Shown: piece after piece, positions 1-5,492 of the stretch
How the letters are laid out: every line of letters begins with the position of its first letter
Numbering within the stretch: position 1 is the first letter of the stretch
Source of the DNA: Proteobacteria bacterium UBA6920
Lineage (GTDB): Bacteria; Pseudomonadota; Gammaproteobacteria; SG8-11
Reading direction: 5' to 3'
Length of the DNA stretch: 5,492 nt
NCBI GenBank assembly: GCA_002448875.1
Contig: DKAS01000086.1
Location: 1 to 5,492, forward strand
Made by a program: the position numbers and the translations under genes
The notes under the pieces: generated by a model
What the model saw: only the letters and a program-made list of their open reading frames with translations
Told to the model about the DNA's origin: nothing
The model's database searches: none

Positions 1-1
1 G

Positions 2-640
2 GGTGGGCAGCTAACGTTTCAGCCTCTGCAATTGGCTATCGCTGAGATCTGTCCCATGAAGGAACTGGACTTTGTGATCGCCTCCCATCAGGATCCGGAT
101 ATTATCAGTTCTCTGGATCGCTGGTTAATGTATTCCAATGCCAGCATCTTGATCTCCCGTTTATGGGAACGCTTTCTGCCCCATCTGGTGCCGGGTTACC
201 GGAGCGAGCAGGGGGAGAGCCGAATCATCGCCATTCCCGATCCCGGTATGAACATCGTACTGGGTGACAGCATCATCAAGGCGCTGCCGGCCCATTTCCT
301 GCACTCGGTCGGGAATTTTCATTTTTATGATCCCCTTAGCAAGATTCTGTTTTCCGGCGATGTCGGTGCCTCCATGCTAGAAGCCGAGTCTGTGCAGCCG
401 GTTGAGGACTTTGCGACCCATATCGCCAGCATGCAGGCTTTTCATGAACGTTACATGGTTTCCAACCGGGTTTGTCGTTTATGGGTAGACATGGTGCGTG
501 GACTGGATATCGATATGATCGTGCCACAACACGGCCGACCCTTTATCGGCAAAGCTATGATTGCCCAGTTCCTTGACTGGTTCAGTGAGCTACAGTGCGG
601 TATCGATTTGATGACCGAGTCGAGTTATCGATTGCCTTGA
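2..640 (+). CDS. MBL-fold oxygen-binding di-iron (ODP / flavodiiron-like) protein, 5'-truncated by window
   Basis: The visible part is 212 residues in a frame that is open to the left edge, so the N-terminus is missing. The first in-frame start-like codon (TTG at 32) is unlikely to be the real start, because the residues before it ([10 protein letters not shown]) read as a continuing beta-lactamase-fold strand. Numbering the fragment from position 2, likely metal ligands are H29, D31 and D33 (SHQDPD, replacing the HxExD of flavodiiron proteins), H101 (FLHSVGNF), D120 (FSGDVGAS) and H177 (VPQHGRPF). This ligand order is that of the di-iron beta-lactamase domain of flavodiiron NO/O2 reductases. 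The protein ends soon after the last histidine, so there is no C-terminal flavodoxin domain. By family it probably binds or reduces O2 or NO in the cytoplasm, or senses O2; which of these applies cannot be read from the sequence. Its 3' end overlaps the converging gene by 16 bp. A generic MBL hydrolase is less likely because the HxHxDH motif is absent. Confidence 0.85.
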   Translation, partial: GGQLTFQPLQLAIAEICPMKELDFVIASHQDPDIISSLDRWLMYSNASILISRLWERFLPHLVPGYRSEQGESRIIAIPDPGMNIVLGDSIIKALPAHFLHSVGNFHFYDPLSKILFSGDVGASMLEAESVQPVEDFATHIASMQAFHERYMVSNRVCRLWVDMVRGLDIDMIVPQHGRPFIGKAMIAQFLDWFSELQCGIDLMTESSYRLP

Positions 641-2715
641 GGCAGCAGTTGATTCGTTTGCAAGCTGGTCGTCAAATCATTCACATCGGTAATCGGTGAT
701 TGACAGGTGGTGCCGCTGCACTGGTAAGCGATAAAGCCATGCCGGGGGGCACGTTCTGCGAGCAACCCGGGTAAGTCGTTTTCAGTCGCCGGAATAGCCA
801 CACTGAGGCGGCGTGGTGCATAGCCCTGTTGGCACAAGCGCTGGGCCTGTCGCAATTCTTCGCCTTCACCCCGTAGCACAATGATTTCCGGCGGGTAGAG
901 ATATTCCTCCAATGCGTCGAGCAGGGCGCAATGCACATACGGCATTTGACTGACTACCTGCCAGGTATTTTGCAGGGTACGCGCTGCGGCGTTGGTATAG
1001 CGCGGCTCACCCAGCAGATGGCCAAGTCGTCCCAATGCCTGGGCGGCGATCCCGTTACCGGCAGGCATGGCGTCATCCATGCTCGGTTTGGGGCGGTGAA
1101 TCAGGTGTTCATGATCATCGGCGGTAAAGTAGAAGCCGCCGTGCTGTGAATCCTCAAAGTGTGCCAGCAGCAACTCCGCCAACTCGATAGCCAATTGCAG
1201 ATCCTGCCTGCGCCACTCGGCTTGCAGCAGTTCCAGCAGACCATCGAGCAGAAATACGTGATCATCCAGATAGGCCGTGAGCCGTGCCTGGCCGTCCTTG
1301 TAGCAGGCCAGTAACCGCCCATCCTGGAATAACCGCGCGTGAATAAAATCCACCGCCTGTTGTGCCGAATGAATGAAGTCAGCGCGTCCCAGTCGCCGAC
1401 CAGCCGCCGCCATGCCCTTGATCATCAGGCCATTCCAGGCCGTGAGTACTTTCTCGTCACGGCCGGGGCGTACTCGCGTTTCCCGTTGAGTAAACAGTTT
1501 GTCGCGCGCGCTGGTTAACAGCGCCGTCGCCTGTTGATGGGTGAGCTCCAGATTCTGCGCCACGCTGGCCGTATCGTGGTAAACATGCAAGTGCCAGCGG
1601 CCTTCAAAATTCGGTTCCCCGTCGAGACCGTAGACCCGGGCAACAACAGCATATTCATCGCTGGTCAGCAGTGACGTGGCTTCTTCCCGTGACCAGACAT
1701 AGAAGCGGCCTTCTTCACCTTCCGAATCGGCGTCAAGGGTGGAATAGTACCCGCCGTCCGGCGCCTGCATTTCCCGCATCACCCACCCGGCGGTTTCCTC
1801 GGCAATGCGCCGGAATACCTGAAGATCACTTGCCTGCCAGGCCTGACTGTAGAGACTCAGGAGCGGGCCGTTGTCGTACAGCATTTTCTCGAAGTGGGGA
1901 ATCATCCATTTCTCATCCACCGAATAACGGCAAAAGCCACCGCCCAGCTGGTCATAAATGCCCCCGGAGGCCATGGCATGCAAGGTGTTAAACACCATAT
2001 CCCGGGCCTGTGTGTCCGGCTGATCGGTCAGGCCTGTGGTGGCCCAGTGACGCAGCAGACGTTCGAGATTGGTCGGATGGGGGAACTTGGGTGCCTGGCC
2101 AAAACCGCCCCAGGTGGTGTCGTAATTCCGGGCAAGTTGGTGGCGGGCGCCGTCGAGGGGCGTGGGAATGAGCTGCTCCAGCGCACTGCTTTGGCCGGGG
2201 TTAAGACTATCAAGTGCCTCAAGGAGATGTTGATTCTGACTGCGAATATCCGCTTCGTGTTGCTCATAGACCGAGGCGATGTGCTCCAGTATTTCTACGA
2301 ATGAAGGCATGCCGTGACGTCGCTCTGGTGGGAAATAGGTCCCGGCAAAAAAGGGTGTCTGGTCATCCGGCGTCAGGAATACCGTCAAGGGCCAGCCGCC
2401 ACCCCGCTGGGTCAGCAGTTGATGGGCATTCTGGTAAATCTTGTCCAGATCCGGCCGTTCCTCCCGGTCCACCTTGATATTGATAAATAGCCGGTTCATG
2501 ACTTCGGCCGTTTTGGGATCCTCAAAGGATTCGTGCGCCATGACATGGCACCAGTGGCAGGCGGAATAACCGATGGAAAGCAGGATGGGTGTGTTGCGCC
2601 GGCGGGCGGTTTCAAGCGCCTCCTCACACCAGGGATACCAGTTCACTGGATTATGCGCATGTTGCAGCAGGTAGGGGCTGGTTTCCCTGGCGAGGCGGTT
2701 GGTGTGTTCGGACAT
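625..2715 (-). CDS. YyaL/SPATA20-type thioredoxin domain-containing protein (DUF255, COG1331)
   Basis: Complete 696-residue cytoplasmic protein without a signal peptide or membrane segment, of about the usual family length. The N-terminal thioredoxin-like DUF255 domain (about residues 5-165) begins with the family-typical [21 protein letters not shown]. It carries a CHWC redox motif (C53, C56), then [13 protein letters not shown] (83-95) and [13 protein letters not shown] (105-117), which holds the expected cis-proline region. Residues from about 190 form an all-helical region of the six-hairpin glycosidase/epimerase type. Its family blocks include [12 protein letters not shown] (203-214), [13 protein letters not shown] (271-283), [14 protein letters not shown] (328-341), [10 protein letters not shown] (421-430) and [10 protein letters not shown] (549-558). 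A C-terminal cysteine pair (C666, C671) is also present. The ATG at 2713-2715 fits family N-termini, though no clear Shine-Dalgarno precedes it. The stop is TAA at 627-625. The biochemical function of the family is not settled; a redox or sugar-related role is inferred from folds only. It is transcribed divergently from rlmI. Confidence 0.93.
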   Translation of the reverse strand: MSEHTNRLARETSPYLLQHAHNPVNWYPWCEEALETARRRNTPILLSIGYSACHWCHVMAHESFEDPKTAEVMNRLFINIKVDREERPDLDKIYQNAHQLLTQRGGGWPLTVFLTPDDQTPFFAGTYFPPERRHGMPSFVEILEHIASVYEQHEADIRSQNQHLLEALDSLNPGQSSALEQLIPTPLDGARHQLARNYDTTWGGFGQAPKFPHPTNLERLLRHWATTGLTDQPDTQARDMVFNTLHAMASGGIYDQLGGGFCRYSVDEKWMIPHFEKMLYDNGPLLSLYSQAWQASDLQVFRRIAEETAGWVMREMQAPDGGYYSTLDADSEGEEGRFYVWSREEATSLLTSDEYAVVARVYGLDGEPNFEGRWHLHVYHDTASVAQNLELTHQQATALLTSARDKLFTQRETRVRPGRDEKVLTAWNGLMIKGMAAAGRRLGRADFIHSAQQAVDFIHARLFQDGRLLACYKDGQARLTAYLDDHVFLLDGLLELLQAEWRRQDLQLAIELAELLLAHFEDSQHGGFYFTADDHEHLIHRPKPSMDDAMPAGNGIAAQALGRLGHLLGEPRYTNAAARTLQNTWQVVSQMPYVHCALLDALEEYLYPPEIIVLRGEGEELRQAQRLCQQGYAPRRLSVAIPATENDLPGLLAERAPRHGFIAYQCSGTTCQSPITDVNDLTTSLQTNQLLPQGNR

Positions 2716-2725
2716 GACAGGGCAA

Positions 2726-2756
2726 TTTATACTTGAGTAAAAGATTCAACTATAAA
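2726..2756. promoter_or_regulatory. AT-rich imperfect palindrome in the divergent intergenic region; candidate operator/promoter
   Basis: Two 11-bp arms, TTTATACTTGA (2726-2736) and TCAACTATAAA (2746-2756), are reverse complements with one mismatch and are separated by 9 nt. The element lies between the minus-strand YyaL-type gene (start 2715) and plus-strand rlmI (start 2861). Each arm contains a TATAAA hexamer reading outward, on the minus strand at 2731-2726 and on the plus strand at 2751-2756, and these could act as -10 boxes. On either strand, the TTTATA of the opposite arm sits 19 nt upstream as a poor -35. A dimeric regulator site or a pair of symmetric promoters are both possible. AT-rich palindromes also arise by chance, so this is a candidate only. 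Confidence 0.35.
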
Positions 2757-2860
2757 CCATCTTGGCGTTTGAAGCGAAGGCGTGGACGTCGGCGAGAATG
2801 TCCGGTAGCTTATGCGCTTTCGCGCGACGAACGCACAGTAACCCGACAGGCCATTTCACG

Positions 2861-4048
2861 ATGTATCCCTCACTCCGGCTCAAGAAGCATGAAGATCGCC
2901 GTTTGCGTTCCGGCCATGCGTGGGTCTACAGCAATGAAGTGGATGTGAAACAGTCGCCATTGGGGAATTTCGAGCCGGGAGACGTGGTACAGGTCGAGGA
3001 CGCGCGCGGCAAACCCCTTGGCATGGCCTGTGTTAACCCCGCCACCCTGATTTGCGCCCGGCTCTATAGTCGCCGGGTACCGCAGACCCTGGATCAGGCC
3101 TTTCTGGTCAAGCGCTTGCGCCAGGCGCTGGCGTTGCGTGAGCTGGTATTTAGCCAGCCCTTTTACCGCCTGGTTTACGGGGAAAGTGATGGCTTACCCG
3201 GGCTGGTGGTAGATCGCTTTGATGCAGTGCTGGTCGTGCAGATCACCACCGCCGGAATGGAGCGGGTACGCGACCAGATCATGGATGCGCTGGAAACCGT
3301 GCTGCAGCCGGCGGTGATCCTGCTGCGCAATGACAGCCCGTCGCGACAACTGGAAGGGCTGGAGACTTATGTCGACACCGTGCTGGGCCATTTGCCCGAG
3401 CGGGTCGAACTGGAAGAAAACGGCACCCGCTTTGCGGCGCCACTGGCCGGCGGTCAGAAGACCGGCTGGTATTATGATCACCGTCTGAATCGGCAACGGT
3501 TCCAGGCCTATGTGAAAAACCGCCGGGTGCTGGATGTCTTCAGTTACATCGGCGCCTGGGGCGTGCAGGCTCTGCAGGCCGGCGCCAGCCATGTGACCTG
3601 CGTGGACAGTTCGGAGACTTTTCTCGGCATCGCGCAGGACAACGCGGCCCTCAATGGTCACGCTGACGCCATCACCACGTTACCGGGCGATGCCTTTGAC
3701 GTCCTCAAAGGACTGCGGGAACAGGGCGAACAGTACGATGTCGTGGTGCTGGATCCACCGGCGTTTATCAAGCGTCGCAAGGATATCAAGGAAGGCAGTG
3801 TCGCCTATCAGCGCATCAACCGCCTGGCGATGCAGCTGGCGCGTCCCGGCGGGGTGCTGGTATCCGCGTCCTGTTCCTGGCATCTGCGCCGGGCCGAGCT
3901 GCTCGAGACGATGCGCAAAGCCGCCGGCATCAATGGCCAGAATCTGCAGGTCCTGGAGCAGGGCCACCAGGGACCGGATCATCCGGTACATCCGGCGATG
4001 AAGGAAACCGATTACCTCAAGGCATTTATTGCCCGGGTCGGACGATAG
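2861..4048 (+). CDS. rlmI: 23S rRNA (cytosine(1962)-C(5))-methyltransferase RlmI
   Basis: The protein is 395 residues (E. coli RlmI has 396) and transfers a methyl group from SAM to C5 of a 23S rRNA cytosine, C1962 in E. coli numbering. An N-terminal PUA RNA-binding domain (about residues 1-75) includes LRSGHAWVYSNEV. A central linking domain carries the family block GESDGLPGLVVDRF (107-120). The C-terminal Rossmann methyltransferase domain has GQKTGWYYDHR (198-208), SAM motif I VLDVFSYIGAWG (223-234), D249 (CVDSS) as the likely ribose-binding acid, LDPPAF (297-302), and the catalytic cysteine C338 in SASCSW. The ending DHPVHPAMKETDYLKAF is family-typical. I chose the ATG at 2861 because the protein then begins like RlmI. 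The frame stays open to a TTG at 2762, but those 33 extra residues resemble nothing in the family. A weak ACAGG lies 10 nt upstream. lgt follows after 20 nt, suggesting one transcript. Confidence 0.95.
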   Translation: MYPSLRLKKHEDRRLRSGHAWVYSNEVDVKQSPLGNFEPGDVVQVEDARGKPLGMACVNPATLICARLYSRRVPQTLDQAFLVKRLRQALALRELVFSQPFYRLVYGESDGLPGLVVDRFDAVLVVQITTAGMERVRDQIMDALETVLQPAVILLRNDSPSRQLEGLETYVDTVLGHLPERVELEENGTRFAAPLAGGQKTGWYYDHRLNRQRFQAYVKNRRVLDVFSYIGAWGVQALQAGASHVTCVDSSETFLGIAQDNAALNGHADAITTLPGDAFDVLKGLREQGEQYDVVVLDPPAFIKRRKDIKEGSVAYQRINRLAMQLARPGGVLVSASCSWHLRRAELLETMRKAAGINGQNLQVLEQGHQGPDHPVHPAMKETDYLKAFIARVGR

Positions 4049-4056
4049 AAAAACAA

Positions 4057-4062
4057 TAAGGA
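4057..4062 (+). promoter_or_regulatory. Ribosome binding site of lgt (decides start)
   Basis: TAAGGA lies 6 nt before the ATG at 4069, which is good Shine-Dalgarno spacing. A TTG two codons earlier (4063) directly abuts this motif and could not use it, so the ATG is taken as the start. The site falls in the 20-nt gap after the rlmI stop, fitting coupled expression of the two genes. Confidence 0.8.
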
Positions 4063-4068
4063 TTGGCA

Positions 4069-4851
4069 ATGGTAGTTAATTTCGATCGCGTCGCATTCAG
4101 CATTTTTGGCTGGCCGATTCACTGGTACGGCCTGATGTATCTCATCGGTATCCTCTTTGCCTGGGGGCTGGGCCGCTATCGCGCGCGCCGACCCGATTCG
4201 GGTTGGACCACGCAACAGGTCGATGACATAGTGTTTTATGGGGCGCTTGGTGTGATCCTCGGCGCGCGGGTGGGCTATATCCTGTTTTATAACTTTTCCG
4301 TGTTTCTCAGTGATCCCTTGATGATTTTTCGGGTGTGGCAGGGTGGCATGTCTTTTCATGGCGGACTGCTCGGCGTGCTGGTGGCGTTGTGGTTGTTCAA
4401 TCGCAAATACAAAAAAGGTTACTGGAACATTGTAGATTTCGCCGCGCCCATGATCCCGTTAGGGCTGGGGGCGGGCCGAATTGGCAACTTCATTAACGCT
4501 GAATTATGGGGCAAGCCCACTGATATGCCCTGGGGCATGATTTTTCCCGCCGCCGGGCCAGTCGCCCGGCATCCCACGCCCCTGTATGAAGCCTTGCTGG
4601 AAGGCCTGCTGTTGTTTGTTATCGTGTGGGTGTTTTCGTCCAGACCCCGTCCCACCATGGCGGTGTCCGGGGTGTTCGCCATCGGTTACAGCCTGTTCCG
4701 TATCACGGTGGAATTTTTCCGTCTACCGGATGCGCATCTGGGGTACCTGGCGTTCGGCTGGCTGACCATGGGCATGGTATTGTCGTTGCCGTTGTTAGGG
4801 GTGGGCATCGTGTTGCTAGTATTGGCCTACCGGCGCCATCCGCAGGCGTAA
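4069..4851 (+). CDS. lgt: Phosphatidylglycerol--prolipoprotein diacylglyceryl transferase
   Basis: This 260-residue inner-membrane enzyme carries out the first step of lipoprotein maturation. It moves the diacylglyceryl group from phosphatidylglycerol to the lipobox cysteine of prolipoproteins, before signal peptidase II and Lnt act. The sequence is strongly hydrophobic with about seven membrane segments (roughly residues 20-36, 56-75, 95-110, 122-136, 176-190, 198-212 and 232-254). The Lgt signature GRIGNFINAELWG spans 136-148. Residues matching E. coli essential positions are Y20 (E. coli Y26), H97 in HGG (H103), R137 (R143), N140 (N146), E145 (E151), G148 (G154), and R211 with E215 (R239 and E243). 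It is shorter than the 291-residue E. coli protein, mostly through shorter loops. The start is set by the Shine-Dalgarno at 4057-4062. It lies 20 nt after rlmI and 84 nt before thyA; the lgt-thyA order is also seen in E. coli. Confidence 0.97.
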   Translation: MVVNFDRVAFSIFGWPIHWYGLMYLIGILFAWGLGRYRARRPDSGWTTQQVDDIVFYGALGVILGARVGYILFYNFSVFLSDPLMIFRVWQGGMSFHGGLLGVLVALWLFNRKYKKGYWNIVDFAAPMIPLGLGAGRIGNFINAELWGKPTDMPWGMIFPAAGPVARHPTPLYEALLEGLLLFVIVWVFSSRPRPTMAVSGVFAIGYSLFRITVEFFRLPDAHLGYLAFGWLTMGMVLSLPLLGVGIVLLVLAYRRHPQA

Positions 4852-4871
4852 GCCCGGGATTTACATTGCAT

Positions 4872-4890
4872 GGGTGACAGCAGGTTACCC
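4872..4890 (+). repeat. Short inverted repeat (hairpin) between lgt and thyA
   Basis: GGGTGAC (4872-4878) and GTTACCC (4884-4890) can form a 7-bp stem with one G-U pair around the 5-nt loop AGCAG. It starts 21 nt after the lgt stop. No T-tract follows directly, so it is not a standard intrinsic terminator. It might protect the 3' end of the rlmI-lgt mRNA or weakly attenuate read-through into thyA. The left arm overlaps the hexamer GTGACA (4874-4879), which resembles a -35 box. Confidence 0.35.
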
Positions 4891-4896
4891 CGCCAA

Positions 4897-4905
4897 TGGT
4901 ATGAT
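4897..4905 (+). promoter_or_regulatory. Candidate extended -10 promoter of thyA
   Basis: TGGTATGAT combines a TATGAT -10 box (five of six consensus bases, 4900-4905) with a correctly placed TG dinucleotide one base upstream, giving an extended -10 element. The best -35-like hexamer, GTGACA at 4874-4879, is 20 nt away, longer than ideal, but extended -10 promoters need little -35 contact. Transcription would begin near 4912, about 24 nt before the thyA start, leaving room for the Shine-Dalgarno at 4924. thyA could therefore be expressed independently of lgt. Confidence 0.45.
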
Positions 4906-4923
4906 TAACGTGTTTTGATTTTG

Positions 4924-4928
4924 TAAGG
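4924..4928 (+). promoter_or_regulatory. Ribosome binding site of thyA (supports GTG start)
   Basis: TAAGG lies 7 nt before the GTG at 4936. Starting at this GTG gives an N-terminus (M)[10 protein letters not shown] that lines up with E. coli ThyA, MKQYLELMQKV, residue for residue, so the non-ATG start is well supported. Confidence 0.75.
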
Positions 4929-4935
4929 TTCAGTT

Positions 4936-5492
4936 GTGAAACAGTATCTCGATCTGATGCGCCATGTGCGCGACCACGGGGTGTTCAAGGGGGATCGCAC
5001 CGGCACCGGCACGACAAGTGTGTTCGGTTACCAGATGCGCTTTGACCTCAGTGAGGGATTTCCCCTTGTGACCACCAAGAAGTGTCACCTGCGTTCGATC
5101 ATTCATGAACTCCTGTGGTTTTTAAAAGGTGATACCAATACCCAATACCTGCATGACAATGGCGTGAGTATCTGGGATGAATGGGCGACGCAAGAAGGTG
5201 ACCTCGGTCCCGTCTACGGGCATCAATGGCGCAACTGGCCTGCACCGGACGGTTCCAGCATTGATCAGATCAGCGAAGTGGTGAAGCAGTTAAAAACCAA
5301 TCCCAACAGCCGCCGAATCATTATCTCCGCCTGGAACGTGGCGGACCTGCCGGATGAGAGCATCAGCCCGCAGGCCAATGTCGCCGAAGGCAAAATGGCA
5401 CTGGCACCCTGTCATGCCTTCTTTCAGTTCTACGTCGCAGAGGGCAAACTCTCCTGTCAGTTGTACCAGCGCAGTGCGGATATTTTCCTCGG
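4936..5492 (+). CDS. thyA: Thymidylate synthase, 3'-truncated by window end
   Basis: This enzyme methylates dUMP to dTMP using 5,10-methylene-tetrahydrofolate, yielding dihydrofolate, in the cytoplasm; it is the de novo source of thymidine nucleotides. The frame runs open from GTG 4936 to the window end, giving 185 residues; the E. coli protein has 264. Visible motifs are DRTGTGT (20-26, with the phosphate-binding R21), FPLVTTKK (42-49), the long conserved helix [13 protein letters not shown] (51-63), IWDEWA (79-84), GPVYGHQWR (91-99), the phosphate-binding SRR (125-127), and the catalytic cysteine C159 in [12 protein letters not shown], equivalent to E. coli C146. Between SAWNV (131-135) and KMALAPCH there are 13 more residues than in E. 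coli (extra segment within about 138-152). The C-terminal folate-binding end is outside the window. It has its own Shine-Dalgarno and a likely promoter. Confidence 0.97.
   Translation, partial: MKQYLDLMRHVRDHGVFKGDRTGTGTTSVFGYQMRFDLSEGFPLVTTKKCHLRSIIHELLWFLKGDTNTQYLHDNGVSIWDEWATQEGDLGPVYGHQWRNWPAPDGSSIDQISEVVKQLKTNPNSRRIIISAWNVADLPDESISPQANVAEGKMALAPCHAFFQFYVAEGKLSCQLYQRSADIFL

Noticed and set aside
32..34. TTG as the start of the di-iron protein gene
   Set aside because: The frame is open to the window edge and the residues before the TTG fit the fold, so the gene is truncated by the window rather than starting here.
1894..2304. 136-residue plus-strand open frame inside the YyaL-type gene
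   Set aside because: It is antisense to a clearly conserved gene, shows no recognisable motif, and is explained as a shadow of GC-rich coding sequence.
2762..2860. 33-codon in-frame extension of rlmI from TTG 2762
   Set aside because: The extension does not resemble the RlmI N-terminus, has no usable Shine-Dalgarno, and starting at ATG 2861 gives the family length and N-terminal sequence.
3194..3661. 155-residue minus-strand open frame inside rlmI
   Set aside because: It is antisense to conserved rlmI sequence and has a histidine- and glutamine-rich composition typical of reverse-frame shadows, with no recognised domain.
3680..4359. Two minus-strand open frames (129 and 115 residues) across the rlmI-lgt junction
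   Set aside because: Both lie antisense to conserved genes and contain no recognisable domain; their length is expected from codon bias.
4872..4890. Rho-independent terminator after lgt
   Set aside because: The stem is only 7 bp with a G-U pair and is followed by CGCCAATGG rather than a T-tract, so it is listed only as an inverted repeat.
1..5492. Mobile element, CRISPR array, tRNA/rRNA, riboswitch or novel defence system
   Set aside because: No direct-repeat array, transposase or integrase motif, tRNA-like fold or defence domain is visible. Nearly all of the sequence is covered by recognisable conserved genes, and the intergenic gaps are 145, 20 and 84 nt.

Overview
This window looks like an ordinary stretch of core chromosome from a gammaproteobacterium. 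The ThyA fragment and RlmI resemble their Escherichia coli counterparts closely. The lgt-thyA gene order is the one found in E. coli and relatives. The DNA is moderately GC-rich with uniform-looking codon use. I see no mobile element, tRNA, rRNA, CRISPR array or phage-like gene. The species cannot be fixed from the sequence. A stand-alone di-iron oxygen-binding protein would suit a microaerobic or redox-gradient lifestyle, but that is inference.

Layout. (1) Positions 2-640, plus strand: the 3' part of a gene for a metallo-beta-lactamase-fold protein of the flavodiiron-like ODP (oxygen-binding di-iron protein) type; its 5' end lies outside the window. (2) Positions 625-2715, minus strand: a complete YyaL/SPATA20-type protein (thioredoxin-like DUF255 domain plus an alpha/alpha-barrel domain). 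It converges on the first gene, and their 3' ends overlap by 16 bp. (3) Positions 2716-2860: a divergent intergenic region with an AT-rich imperfect palindrome at 2726-2756 that could be an operator or promoter element. (4) Positions 2861-4048, plus: rlmI, 23S rRNA m5C methyltransferase. (5) Positions 4069-4851, plus: lgt, prolipoprotein diacylglyceryl transferase, only 20 nt downstream and so probably co-transcribed with rlmI. (6) Positions 4852-4935: a spacer with a small hairpin and a good extended -10 promoter candidate. (7) Position 4936 to the window end, plus: thyA, thymidylate synthase, cut off by the window end after 185 codons. It carries a 13-residue insertion relative to E. coli just before the catalytic cysteine.

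Functionally, rlmI, lgt and thyA are housekeeping genes for ribosome modification, lipoprotein maturation and dTMP synthesis. They share a direction but not a pathway. The two converging genes on the left are less well understood: a probable di-iron O2/NO-reactive or sensing protein and a thioredoxin-fold protein of unsettled biochemical role. I found no convincing undescribed system. The points most worth checking are the stand-alone di-iron protein, the divergent palindrome, the ThyA insertion and the overlapping convergent gene ends.
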